A DNA stretch of 64,000 bases, taken from NCBI GenBank assembly GCA_020543525.1, contig JAHYIO010000037.1, positions 558,001 to 622,000 of the forward strand, written 5' to 3'. The translations under genes were made by a program, and so were the position numbers. The notes beneath the pieces were generated by a model. It did no database searches. It had not been told where the DNA came from and saw only the letters and a list, made by a program, of their open reading frames with translations. Below, one piece after another: positions 25,691 through 36,700 of this stretch (the stretch's first letter is position 1; the number at the start of each line of letters is the position of its first letter). The stretch is from Coriolopsis trogii. Taxonomy: Eukaryota; Basidiomycota; Agaricomycetes; Polyporales; Polyporaceae.

Positions 25691-25931
25691 CCGGCTCAGC
25701 CGGCAGCGTTGAAACTCAGCTGATTTGGACCCTCTCTGCAAAGGGGTCGCGTTTGATAGCAGACGTTGAGGACCGTCCATCCCCCCACACAATAGGTCCG
25801 TAAATCGTCTGCCTAGGGGAGACAAGAGGCTACCGGGCTGCGATTGACCTAAACGAACCTCGAAGGCAAGGCCCCCCCGAATCATCTCTGCATGATTCAG
25901 AATACCAGCTCATTGCGAATTCCCCCAGGAA

Positions 25932-26582
25932 ATGGCTTATCCCGGTAGCGACCAGGTCTACGTCCGTGAAGCTCGCCCCGCGGACTCGCCCGCTCTCAAC
26001 CGCATCTGCCTCCTAACAGGCGACGCCGGCAAGTCCGCAGAGCACCTCCACACCTTCGGCGAGCTCATCGGCCTCGTCTATGCCGAACCCTACGTCCACC
26101 TCCCGGCCACTTTCGGCTTCGTGATGGTGGATCCCTCGAAGAACGACGAAGTGGTCGGGTACGTGCTCGGCACGTACGACACCCGCGCCTTCGAGCAGGC
26201 TGCTCACTCCGACTGGTTCCCTCACTTCCGCGCGAAATTCACTATGCCCCCGGAGACGAACGCGGGTGCGACGGACGCGGACAAGAAGTTCATCAACATC
26301 CTCTACCACCCCCACACCGCTCCCCAAGTCGCCGTCGACTACTCGCCCGCCCACTTGCATATCGACATCCTAGACGCGTACCAGCGCCAGGGCTGGGGCC
26401 GGAAGCTCATTGCGCGCGCTGTGACGTATTTGCGCGAGGAACGCGGGCTGGAGAGGTTGTGGCTCGGGCTCGATCCCAGGAACGATGGCGCGAAGAAATT
26501 CTACGATCGACTAGGGTTCAAGGAGCTCAACGGAGCGCCCGTGGGTACGATGGGTATAGAGTTCGAGGACTTCAAAGGTTAA
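25932..26582 (+). CDS. GNAT-family N-acetyltransferase
   Basis: Single-exon protein of 216 residues that would transfer an acetyl group from acetyl-CoA to an amine. ATG 25932 gives MAYPGSDQVYVREARPADSP, then VVGYVLGTYDTRAFEQAAHS in the central sheet, and the acetyl-CoA loop HLHIDILDAYQRQGWGRKLI, with the Q/RxxGxG/A pattern as QRQGWG. The C-terminal part reads LWLGLDPRNDGAKKFYDRLG, where N and Y are the usual GNAT positions, then FKELNGAPVGTMGIEFEDF. The arrangement with HLHIDIL recalls the acetyltransferase-like domain at the C terminus of animal O-GlcNAcase and similar stand-alone microbial proteins. No targeting signal. The lack of introns among intron-rich neighbours is unusual but common for small genes. 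Substrate unknown. Confidence 0.9.
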   Translation: MAYPGSDQVYVREARPADSPALNRICLLTGDAGKSAEHLHTFGELIGLVYAEPYVHLPATFGFVMVDPSKNDEVVGYVLGTYDTRAFEQAAHSDWFPHFRAKFTMPPETNAGATDADKKFINILYHPHTAPQVAVDYSPAHLHIDILDAYQRQGWGRKLIARAVTYLREERGLERLWLGLDPRNDGAKKFYDRLGFKELNGAPVGTMGIEFEDFKG

Positions 26583-28226
26583 ACGGTAGGCGGAGACATG
26601 TAGTGAGGATTTGTAACAATGTATGTGGTGCTACTGGAGTGCGGTTGTGGCAGGGTCTCGCCTCCTACAGAATGTGCGCAGGAGAGGAGGGACGGGTACT
26701 CTACATGATATACGTGAACGCTGTGTGCATCCGAGCAAAATAATCTGCTTGTTACACCACACTGACCGTTGACCGATCCAGAGAACCGATACCGAGCAAT
26801 CGTTGACATGGGAAAGCGTGCTTGATGCAAGTCCGCCCTATTACGGTTCGACATTTGTGTTTATACATGTAGCGAGGCAATTTGTTCTCTTACCTTCGAA
26901 TTCATATTTACCAGCCTTCCTCCCCCATAGATGACTAGGGGGCATTGAACAAGAATCATGAGTACTGACCGTCATTGTTCCGGTCGCCCGAGTCGACCCC
27001 TGCGCAATCCCTATACAAGTGGGGCGGCTGAAAGGCTTTCCAATCGGACGGAAGACCTTGGATGACAACTGGGGAGGTTTGTCCCACACAAGATGTCTGC
27101 TCACTGCTTTGGTGGAGAAGACGAAAGTAACATCATGTCATCCGAACACCAAAGCTCGAGATGGACGTTCCTGTGCACTACTTTGCCAACCGTGTCAGTC
27201 AGTCTCATCGAAGTTGCTAGTAAACGATTGGCTCACCGAGGTTCTCGCTCATCCCTGCACCACACATACAGATGACTTCTGAACTTCTGCCATCGACATC
27301 CCGCTCCACCACGGCCGCTTCCAGACACACGCAGCGCGCGTCTCAGCCCTAGAACACCCCACGCGATTGGCCCCAGCTCCGAGTCGGACTTCAACCGCGC
27401 CAGGATCACGTTACGAACACCTCGCAGGCAAGGCGTCGGGGGGATCGAGACGGTCTCGACGAGTCGGACGTGGAGCAACAGCAGCTCTCGGCCTCGAGCA
27501 TACACTGCAAGATGATGCAGCAGCCGGTGGCCAATCACCGCTAGCATTGGCTCCACTTCGACTTCGCCAAGAAAGGAAATGTCCTCCCTCGACGTCTCCG
27601 GCCGCCAGTAGGTCGCCAGCTCATCCGAAAAGTAGCGGTTCCTTCGGGGTTCCGCCAAGCTCGTCAGGTCCGCCATCTCGAAACGACGTTCCAGAGAATT
27701 CTCCAAGCCGCCCCAGGGGTTGCTGCAGTCCCCAGGGCTAGAGGAGGTACGGAGAGCGAAAGGACAGGAAGTCAGGAAGATGCATATGGAGCAACATGAG
27801 GAGACATGAACAGAGTGGGAAAGGAAACCACAAGCCAGGAGGACGTGTGCCAGGGCTATCATCGTGTGTCCATAAGCAAACTCTAACACATGAGTGCGGG
27901 GCGCCACTTTGGGCGGGCCTAGCAGCTACTGGGCCCGCCACCGGCGGCTTCTGTCGTTCGCAGTTCGGGAACCAGCTCGGGCTATCCTCACCCCGGCCCT
28001 CGAACAAGAAGACCCTTTCTGAGCCAGCGCAATCACGCCCCTTCTGTGGACCCGGAGCAACAGCAGCAAACATACAGAACGCGCGCGCTGCGCGGCGGGG
28101 TAGGCGAGCCCAGAGGAACCCAGAGTACGGACACGCGACAGGAATGCGACAATCGATTGTATTGCGCCTTCGGGCTACGCACTCGCAGGAGGCACATCGG
28201 GACCGGCATCGTGGCGCGTCTGTCAT
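26583..28226. other. 1.6-kb stretch without a recognised gene
   Basis: Open frames of up to 224 codons occur on both strands between 27.2 and 28.3 kb, some with charged low-complexity composition. I could not join any into a protein with known motifs. The region may hold a fast-evolving gene or a non-coding transcript; nothing decisive is visible. Confidence 0.35.
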
Positions 28227-29277
28227 CTACCGCCCTCCAGAACCCTGGCCGCGGCCGCCCGACTCTTCTTCAGGGGGCGAGGGGGCGAACGCTGCGGGTT
28301 CGCCGGTGAGACACGAGTCGTCACGGCATGCGGGGGAAAACACGTACTCAACGCAATGAGGGCAATAACGATATACATCCAGTACTTCTCGAAGAACGAC
28401 TTCTCTCGTTCTTGCTCGACTGGCTTGCCTTCTGCCGTCACGGGTGGTGGTATACGGAGCGCTGGGCTGAACGGCATGAAAATAGGTGCCAAGGTGGCAG
28501 GAGACCCAAATTCGCATGCGAGATAGAGGTGTATATGTCAGTCACATGCATAGCAGTAGGGAACGAAGACTCGGCAAGAACTGGGCTTACAGCGGTGGGA
28601 ACGTCGGCGATCGGACGGTAACGGTGGTGTTGACAATCGGCCTGAACTCGGCGGGGCTCGACGCCTTGCGGCCTCTTTTGGGGCATGCGCCGTTGTGCGG
28701 TATGGGCCCTACGAAATAGTCGAGGCTGAATGGAGTGCCATTTTGGTCGAGGTGGACCGTAAAGGACTCGGAGGTGCTGAGCGGAATGTGGCACTAGACA
28801 TGCGGGGACGTGAAGGCATGAGTCTGTTTGATCTCACAGGAGCAGACGTGGAGACCAGAGCAGGCCCTCGGGCGCACTGGGCGGGAGCGGACGGGCGGGC
28901 CGCGTTCGCAAATACCATAGAAGGAAAGACAGAGGGGTGGTGGCAAGAAATGGACCTACCGCGAGCACGGACGAGGTGGCCCATTGGGTCTGTTCCCTGT
29001 CGCCTGGGTGCTCTAGTGCGACCTGGTAAAGCGCATCTTTGAGCCCACTCGATGTAGCTGCAAACTGGCTGAGATCGCTGGCGAAAGCCTCGGAGGGGAC
29101 GAGACGCGCAGTAGTGGAGAGCCCAGAGCTGGCGAGCTCGAGGGTGGCGCGTTCGGAGTAAGGCGCGGCGTCGAGGGACGGATGGTAGACCCTGTGGAGG
29201 AGACGGAGGGTAGCGGAGGCAGAGACGAGCTGGGGAGACACGGAGAGGAGGAGGAGAGGACAGAGTCGGGCGAACAT
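28227..29277 (-). CDS. EMC10: ER membrane protein complex subunit 10
   Basis: Lumenal subunit of the EMC, the insertase that places tail-anchored and multispan proteins in the ER membrane. ATG 29277 gives a signal peptide (MFARLCPLLLLSVSPQLVSA), then LRLLHRVYHPSLDAAPYSER, TSSGLKDALYQVALEHP, an exon with TSESFTVHLDQNGTPFSLDY and FVGPIPHNGACP, then PPPVTAEGKPVEQEREKSFF, EKYWMYIVIALIAL (single C-terminal helix), and after an intron (GTACGT to CCGCAG) FAPSPPEEESGGRGQGSGGR and TGA at 28227. Type I topology with a short Gly-rich cytosolic tail fits the family. Confidence 0.88.
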
Positions 29278-29892
29278 GGCTGGCGGTCGGAGCGAATCAG
29301 AATTGAGAACGGCAAGAGGTGTGGGCAGGCGAAGAGACGCGGGTGCTGTGGACGTGATTGGACGGTGATGGGCCGATGAAGCCCGATCGGGAGGTTATCC
29401 TGGGACACCGCCAGTCCGATGACCAATCTTGGGTCGTCGTGCGCTGATGTCACGCCTGCCTATGTTGGATTCTGCTTCGACGCCGGTCGCGTGTCCCAGG
29501 TGTGTCCCTGGCCACTTGTGTCTCTTCCTCTCTCTCCGCCTCTTGCTCCTCGTCCTCCCCAAGCCTCCCCGTCGGGAGCGCATTTCGGTGCAGAATACGC
29601 AGCCATGCAGGAATGCGAACTACTGAACGGTGCGAGCAACCAATCAGACGTGGAATCGCCGAGCTGATTGGCCAATGGGACCGCAGACTCCTATTGGCTC
29701 GTACGGCCAGGCCTGGAACGCTATTGGTCTGGCCATCCACTCAAGCTCCCTTGCGGTTGTTCTCGAGACAGTCGAGACTCGTCCTCCCGCTCATAAAATG
29801 GCCGACGGCCAACGGGCTGCAGCTGTTCTTTCCCCACTATCGACACCCCCCCTGAGCCTCACTCTCGTCTCCGCCCTCCAATCCCAATCAAC
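29278..29892. promoter_or_regulatory. divergent promoter rich in CCAAT boxes
   Basis: The 615 bp between the starts of EMC10 (minus) and the 184-residue protein (plus) contain at least six CCAAT or ATTGG pentamers: 29357-29361, 29423-29427, 29640-29644, 29667-29671, 29672-29676, 29693-29697 and 29723-29727. Five lie within 90 bp (29640-29727). CCAAT is bound by the HAP/NF-Y complex in fungi; binding here is inferred from the motif only. Confidence 0.55.
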
Positions 29893-30447
29893 ATGAAGTA
29901 CCGCTCTCCCTCCCCAGCCAATGCCCTCCCTACCCCGCCTCAGTCTCCTACCTCCCAGGAGGTCGCACACTCGGCTATCAACCTCCTTGACTCCCTCCAG
30001 GCTTTCTACCAGCAGGAGCGGTACTGGGTACACCACACCCGCGCTGCCCTCGAGCTCGCCATCACCAAGGGCATCGACGCGCCTGCCCTCTCCACCTCCC
30101 CTCCACCATCCTCATCACAGCGCGACGTCTCGCCCACATCATCTACCACCTCCGAGACCTTGTCCGTGGACACGCCCATCATCAAGATGGAGCCCGAGCT
30201 CGCGCCACCCTCCATGACCCGCGCGCAGGCTACCCGGTGGATGCGGCGGAAGAACATGATGCGCCTCAAGCTCGACGGTCTTTCCGTGAGCCAGCGCAAG
30301 CGTCGCCCCATGCGCGCCCCTCCGACAGAGCCCGGAGCCCGGCTCCTCGAGATGTTCTCGGAGCTGATGGACTCGCGGATGGAGAGCTGCCAGCGAGTGC
30401 AGCGCATGGTTCGCAATGCGAACCGCGCAGACCTGTACATGCGCTAG
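29893..30447 (+). CDS. hypothetical protein, 184 residues
   Basis: One uninterrupted frame with fungal codon use. It starts MKYRSPSPANALPTPPQSPT, continues into a probable helix AINLLDSLQAFYQQERYWVH with HTRAALELAITKGIDAP, a Ser/Pro-rich linker with DTPIIKMEPEL, and a basic C-terminal region ATRWMRRKNMMRLKLDGLSV, then LLEMFSELMDSRMESCQRVQ and RMVRNANRADLYMR. The basic stretch RRKNMMR and the helix-linker-helix outline suggest a small nuclear or nucleic-acid-associated protein, but I recognise no family. Shares the CCAAT-rich upstream region with EMC10. Confidence 0.7.
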   Translation: MKYRSPSPANALPTPPQSPTSQEVAHSAINLLDSLQAFYQQERYWVHHTRAALELAITKGIDAPALSTSPPPSSSQRDVSPTSSTTSETLSVDTPIIKMEPELAPPSMTRAQATRWMRRKNMMRLKLDGLSVSQRKRRPMRAPPTEPGARLLEMFSELMDSRMESCQRVQRMVRNANRADLYMR

Positions 30448-31098
30448 CCAACTGGTACGTTCTCTGCCCTGCATCGCATGTCACCGCCTCGGTGTCTGAC
30501 TGTAGACACCAGCAGACGGCCGCATGTGAAATCTTGGCTCAAGCACTATGTCTGTCACCGTCAAGGGCGTCCCGAGCGTCGTTCCCTTTCCGCCGGACGA
30601 CCTGGAGCACGCCGATTGGCACTCCAGGCCACTTCGCGAGTCGAGGTTGTGATATTGCTGAATTATGGGTGTCAACTGTTAGTTGTCGAGCTCGGTGCTT
30701 CCAACGTCGTCGGTCGGATATCCGCATAGAGTAGCATGGCGAATCCGCATATGAGCTGTCGAATGTATTTGCATAGCATGACCCAAGCATATCAGTCTCA
30801 CGAGCCCAGAGTGACGAGTGAGTGTTGGACAGATGAGGAAGTGTGGAAGGAGTTGGATATCTCGGCTGTGCGTGCTGCAAATCCAGGCCGGGCCAATGAG
30901 AGGTCGAGAACACCGCCACAACGACTACATGCGCAAACAGGAACGAGCCCAGTGATTGGCTGGAAAGGGTCATAGGCGCGGATGGCTATCTTGGGCAGCG
31001 GGCGTCTGTTACGCAGCCCGCATCCATCGACGACAACGTTATCCTCTCCGCCTGCGACGAGTCTGCCTCTGTCTGCCACCTTCGCTCCTTCCATCCAC
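30448..31098. other. intergenic, no gene recognised
   Basis: 3' flank of the 184-residue protein and promoter of the BSD2-like gene. Short ORFs only. Three ATTGG/CCAAT pentamers are present near 30616, 30894 and 30954. Confidence 0.45.
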
Positions 31099-32667
31099 AT
31101 GTCTGCCCGCTATGCCCCACTGCCTAATCCACACACAGACCCAGACGCTATCGACGAGATGGAGGCCGCATTCGATGACTCGGACGATGAGGAAGACCAC
31201 ACCCAGCCGGTGAATTCCCGCAACGGCTACCACTCCCTCCCCAATGCCGAGCCCGACTTGCATGACCACGACCACCAACATGGCGCTGCTGCCCCTGGTG
31301 GATATGACTTTGAGAACGTCGACTATGACTATGACCGACCCCCGCCTGGTTCGCCCCCCGACCCCTCGCGGGCGCTGCCGAATGAGTTTGGCAACTCCAA
31401 TGGGCTCGTTCCGACCTTCAACAATGTCACCACGGATGCCAACGCGAGGAGAGGTGGTTGGTTCAGCAGGACAGCAGCCTCGGTGCTCCCCAATCACTAT
31501 GTCCAGAGACTTGGCCTGGGGTCGTCTTCGCGGCCCCAGGGGCCTGTGGGCGGTGGGACGAGCAACGACGGGGTCTTTGCAAACGTCACGGCGAAGCCGT
31601 CGCGGCAGGTCCGGGTCCAGGAAGGTTCGTCTTGTCCGAGCTTCCTTGTATCCTGATATAGTGAAGTAATGCATTCGCCTCATCATACAGGTGATGATGT
31701 TTTCATGGTGCCTGAAGAGGTACAGAAAGAAGTCCCACCGTCCTATGCGCAAGCTCAGGCCGACGCCGTGCCACCCTATTGGGAGACCACTATCCACGCA
31801 CCCTCGAATGCGAACACTGCTGGGGATGTCATTATTGACTCGCTCCCCACAGGCAGCCTCTTTTCCTTCCTTTGGAATATGCTTGTATCCATCTCATTCC
31901 AGTTTGTCGGTTTCCTCCTCACCTACCTCCTCCACACCACCCATGCGGCGAAGCTCGGCTCGCGTGCAGGGCTTGGAATCACCCTCATTCAGTATGGCTT
32001 CGCTATGCGTGGACGCGATGACCTTGGGGAGCAGGATGTGTGGAACAACTGGAAAGCCGAGGAACCGCGGCCGACTTTCAACACGGCTGCAGAAGCGGAG
32101 GCGTACTACCAGAACCTAAATGCGACAATGCCTACGCCTACTTCGCCCATGGCCGGTGAGGGTGGGTACTTGGTGGGCGATAGCACCTCTGAGTGGCTAT
32201 CTTTCCTCTTGATGACAATCGGTGCGCATCTGTTCCGAACAAAGCGCTTCACATGGAGCGGCGACTGACCATCTTCTTCTCACACAGGATGGTTCATCCT
32301 TCTGACTTCCCTCCTCGGTTTCTGGCGTGTCAAGCGATGGGAGCGCAACATCCTCTCTTCGCAGGACGACACGCCCGCACCCGCCACGCCCGAGGAGCAC
32401 GCCCGCTCCGCGGCGATCGTCCACTCGATCGAGCGCATGTTTGGGCTGCAGGGCCTCGCGGACGGGTCCCTCCTCCGCCAGGGCCTTGGCTTCCCGGGCG
32501 CGGTACACCATGAGATGGAGGTCGCGGACGAGGAGGAGCCCCCAGAACGGAACGCGTACGTCCTGCCCATCGACCCCTCCGATCCCGAGCGCAACGAGCG
32601 CATTGCGCGTGCTTACGCGGACGAGGCGCGGCTCCATCATGACTTGCGGAACGCGGGGCTGCTGTGA
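31099..32667 (+). CDS. BSD2: BSD2/NDFIP-type adaptor of the Rsp5/NEDD4 ubiquitin ligase
   Basis: Three-helix Golgi/endosome protein that recruits HECT ligases to membrane cargo such as metal transporters. ATG 31099 gives MSARYAPLPNPHTDPDAIDE, then MEAAFDDSDDEEDH (family start), NGYHSLPNAEPDLH, a linker, then after an intron GDDVFMVPEEVQKEVPPSYA and ADAVPPYWETTIHAPS. PPSY is a PY motif for WW domains. Helices follow: SLFSFLWNMLVSISFQFVGF and LLTYLLHTTHAAKLGSRAGL, with GITLIQYGFAM, then WLSFLLMTIG / WFILLTSLLGFWRVKRWERN after a short intron. The C-terminal tail ends HHDLRNAGLL and TGA at 32667. All parts agree with the DUF2370 family. Confidence 0.9.
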
Positions 32668-33517
32668 CCACCCCCTCGATACACGCGGGCAGGGCTGGTC
32701 GGACGGGACCCATCTATTGTGCGATTTACCAGTTGTAGGTACGCGCAGGCTTGGAAAGTGAGTCGCGCTCTGTGTGTAGGAAAGAAGGTTTGGGAGTGTC
32801 ACGTCCATCGCTATATACGCTTTCGCTCCGTACAGGAGCTAATCTAGCAGCCATCCTATCACTTGGACTTTGCGCTTGGATGTCTGCTGTGGTCCGCCGT
32901 GGCTGCTGTGATTTGTATGGCTCGATGTTTGCTCGATCTTGGTTCCGTGTCCGTTCTGTGTGTAACATATGTACTAGATTATATGCGGAGTTCAGCAACA
33001 CGCCTGCACACTACACGCGCTCGGTCGGCGAGAGCTGCCCCCATCTTGTGGTCGCCGTAGTCCCGGGTTCGAGCAGTGTTGAATCCGGTGGCAACATCGA
33101 GAATCAACAACTTCTCTCGTGCGCAGTACGTGGTCCGGAGCGAATCGAGGCTTGCTTCTTCCTCCAATCGATGCTGCGCGTCTTGGATGCCGTTTAGCGA
33201 CTGAACGCGATGCCGTCCGGATGTGCATGTCTCCAAGATACCACCCATAGATCTACTCTACATCATGTAAGTACGCATCTTGATGGAATGCCGACGGGCA
33301 ACTCGGCCTCTGTCAGCCTCACATAAAATAGCAACACACTTCTACACTGCATCCGCAGACAGATGGATACAGAACTTTGCGGGTACATGCATCGTCTTTC
33401 CTTTCCTACAAGCCTACAACGCACGTCTTCGTTCAATCAACCAAACGCCACCAACCACTAGTGATCGACATTCCCGCTCATTCGCCGACTCTGAGGCCGG
33501 CCGCAACCCGGGCACGG
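32668..33517. other. tail-to-tail 3' flanks
   Basis: 850 bp between the stops of the BSD2-like gene and PheRS beta. An open frame of 148 codons on plus has no recognisable features. Nothing else supported. Confidence 0.45.
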
Positions 33518-35998
33518 TCACGTCCACACCGTCTGGAGCTCCTTCTTGAACGGCTCGAGCGTGAACTCGAGCGCGGAGCACGGGTACGTGATCTCGAACC
33601 GCTCCAGCACAGTCGGATGCAGAATGCCGAGGACGCCGATCTCCAGGTCGTCAGGGTAGTTGAAGGCCGCCTTGAGCGTGCGCTTCAAAGTCGTCAGCCC
33701 GCTCGCCTCCTTCGGCGGGCGGTAGTAGATCGTCGCAGCCCGGCCTGGGAAGAAGGTGGGGTCTGGAGTGGATCGCGTTACGGTGTTATGACAGAGGCGA
33801 TTGACGAGGGGAAGGAGCAAAGGCAGATGATGTGAGCAGATGGGAGGTCAGCCAATGAAAGGAAGATGATGGACAGATGTTGAGGGCGTACGTACCTTCG
33901 CGCTCCTTGATATAGTACCCAGTGGTCGCCTTCGAGTCGCCGCTCGAGATGCGTGGCACCTCGAGCATGAGCATGATACGATCGAGCAGGCCGTGGACAA
34001 TCTCGAACCCTGCCGTCTTGTTGCACCATACTGCGGCTGCGTGCCGGACGTTGCGTGCCTGGCGCTCCAGAGAGGTGTCCTTAAAAACGACGTCTGACGT
34101 CTCGAAGATGCGGATAGGGAGCGGATGGGACCGGTTTTCACGGATAGTCTTGAGCAAACCTTGGAGCAATGACGTGCGGACTACTTGGAATTCGAGCGTC
34201 TTGGGATTCGCGATGCGGACGGCGGTCTTGCCATCATCTTTGCGATTCATCCACTCGAAATTCTCCTCGTGCGAACACTTAGGGAGAGACACCGATTTAA
34301 GCATGTCTACCATGATGTGGTCTGTTGGGACTCACCAAGATAAGCGGCAGAGCCTCGACCCACCCTGAGAAAGCCCACTCAGTACGAACGATGTCGCTGA
34401 GTTTGCTGATCGCCAGAGGTTGCGCGACGGTACTCGTCGCCGGGAAAGCGTCAGGAAGCTTGTTGAAGCCGTAAGCAATCGCGGCGTCCTCCATAAGATC
34501 ACACTCGTGGAGGATATCAGGGCGCGTTGGCGGGATCTGCACAATGACCTCATCCGCATCGTTCGGCGACACGGAGGCCGACAAGGTCATCCGCTCGAGC
34601 AGAGTCGCAACTTCTTGGGCGTTCAAGGTGAGGCCAGTACAGGAGTTGACATATGATGCATGTGCGGTCGCTGGGCGGTACTTGAGGTCGGGTGTAATGC
34701 GAACACTGCCATCGGGATAGACCACCTTACACGGCTCGATCCTATCCCAAAGCACGAACGATGAGTCTTGTGCTTGAATGCTTGTAGGTAGGTAACGTGT
34801 CTTACGCGTATGGTGTCTCGCAATATTCCGAGAACATAGTGGAGATGATGTTCGCTACTATCCCGAGCTTGGTCTCGTCCGTCCCTGTAATATCAATGAA
34901 GATATTGCGGGTATTGAGGGTGATTTTGCTGTGCTCTGAGTTGATGATCGGTGGCATAGATAGTACGCGGTCTTGCTGGTCATAGATGATGGGATACACA
35001 GGTGAGTCGCGGATAATGTGTAGGTACCGTGCCAGATGTTTCTCCGACTGGAGGATATTGAGTCGCCTTGAGAGAAGCTGTACTTTGGATTGACGCACCT
35101 CGTATACAGTCATCAGCTCCTCCGCGGTGTACTCCTGCTGTTTTGACAACGGTACAAATTTGATGTCCTTGGGTGGCCGTGCCTCGTATCTGAAAGGGGC
35201 CTGTATGGTGTCGAGGTCATGCGTACCGATCGCGACGAACTGCCGTCTCCTGCAGAGGTTCTGGTGTAGCTTGTCCTGGAGATCAATGAATGACTCGTAT
35301 GACCGCTCCGTGAACTTGACGTTCCGCAGTACGGCACATGCGAAGAAGGGACGGATTTGTTGTGTCTGGAAGAGAGATAGTGACTCAATTACTCTCGGTG
35401 CGACTGGGAAAAACGAGGGGTTCCCACCTCCGGAGTTATGACAGTGGTGATGAGGTCCGCCTCTCCTCCTGGCGGATACGCGAGCTTGTATTGAGGAGGT
35501 TTGTCCAAGCCCAGGAACACCCGCAAGGCGCGCGCGATGCCTTCGATGCATAGGAGGTCATATCTATCTCGCGACGGTCTTCAGCACACCATGTTTTCGA
35601 TCGCTTGCGCTTCGCTAACCTATTTGCCGGGATCTCAATTTTGAGTTGCTATATGGTAAATGTAGGTTTTTTGGATGAACATGTGCGCACACAGCAAGAG
35701 GAAATGTCAATGGTACGCACCGGACGCTCAGCCGGAAGTCCTTTCTTCTTGAGCTCCTCTACCTCCGCGGTGGTCTGCGGACATAGGTATCTGTACGTGA
35801 TTCAATACAGTGCATGGTGATCACTCAACGTACATCTTCGTCAAGCTCTAGTCCGAACTCAAAGAGAAGATGGTCAAACTCCTCTGCGGCTTATTTCCTT
35901 CAAGATCAGCACATGCCAATGCTTGCCCTCGGAGACTCACAGTATGACCTGCCCAGCCTCTTCCACAGATCCTCCTTATCGCACGCGACAGTCGGCAT
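33518..35998 (-). CDS. FRS1: phenylalanyl-tRNA synthetase beta subunit, cytosolic
   Basis: Structural and editing subunit of cytosolic PheRS. ATG 35998 gives [19 protein letters not shown], an intron, then [96 protein letters not shown] and [20 protein letters not shown]. The B5 domain follows ([52 protein letters not shown]) and the inactive class II-like fold ([60 protein letters not shown]). The end reads [34 protein letters not shown] and [10 protein letters not shown]. Its promoter abuts the left arm of the perfect inverted repeat. The alpha subunit gene lies at 18.8-20.8 kb. Confidence 0.95.
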
Positions 35999-36161
35999 TG
36001 CAATACAGCTGCGAGAGCGAACGAGTGAACGTAAGAGGCAGGAGCTGTATCGCGTTCGGCAGTGAGGGCAGCAGTGTATGAGTACAGAAGAAAGCGCGTA
36101 GGAGAATCGGGACGAGATGATCTCGTATCTCGATCGAGTCAACTCGGGCGCTAATTCAGGA

Positions 36162-36423
36162 TACAGCTGCTTGCGAAAAGTTTGCTCGGAGCGCTGAGTG
36201 CACGAAATAAATCCAAAAAATGCCGAAAAATCGAAAAATGCCTCGATCGCGTTCCTCGCTGCGTATCTCGGGTCGGATAGTATGTTTTGACTCCCTATGC
36301 CTTCGTATACCCTCATGTGTACTTCCCAAGGACGTATGTACATGAATGGAACCCAACCAAAAGCCAGCTCATCCAGCTGATGTGCAAGCGCCCATGCACA
36401 GTACACGGAGCCTGCGAGCTTCA
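36162..36423 (-). repeat. left arm of 262-bp perfect inverted repeat
   Basis: Runs from TACAGCTGCTTGCG to TGCGAGCTTCA. I compared it base by base along its length with the reverse complement of 36701-36962 and saw no mismatch. Its inner edge is 277 bp from the other arm; its outer edge is 163 bp upstream of the PheRS beta ATG. No target-site duplication is visible at the outer ends. Confidence 0.9.
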
Positions 36424-36700
36424 AAATCGACGGGGAGCTTGTGAAACTCCCAACGCGACTATTTCGAGGTGCTATTGGAGTGCCAGGCTACTCGTTCCAG
36501 GTAAATCAAGAACAGGGAATGCCCAGGCATGCCTTCCGTAGTCCTGGCTGTCGGAGAGTAGGGAAGCGCCGATCAATGACACTGCGCGACCTTCTGCAAC
36601 TCTCAAATTCCTTCATGTTTCGCACTCAACTTCCTCTCTGATTGTTTTCATGCGCTAAGGGAACTCGATCCAGCCTATTTGGCCTGGGGTGGCTCCGCAA

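Larger units (their letters stand above)
25496..25931. other. repeat-bearing intergenic stretch
   Basis: Contains a GA dinucleotide run around 25543-25561 and two imperfect 21-nt direct repeats at 25631-25651 and 25670-25690, with the core TATAGTAGC. Between them lies a partly inverted copy (GTACTATAAAGG, 25659-25670). This could be the remnant of a small inverted-repeat element. No gene. Confidence 0.45.

Noticed and set aside
27233..27907. Open frame of 224 codons on minus
   Set aside because: Composition and frame openness look incidental in GC-rich DNA; no motif, no conserved-looking block and no intron evidence.
33040..33090. tRNA-like GGGTTCGA loop with a GTG triplet upstream, resembling tRNA-His
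   Set aside because: Neither the acceptor stem nor the T-stem pairs (CCCGG is not answered downstream) and no D-arm is visible.
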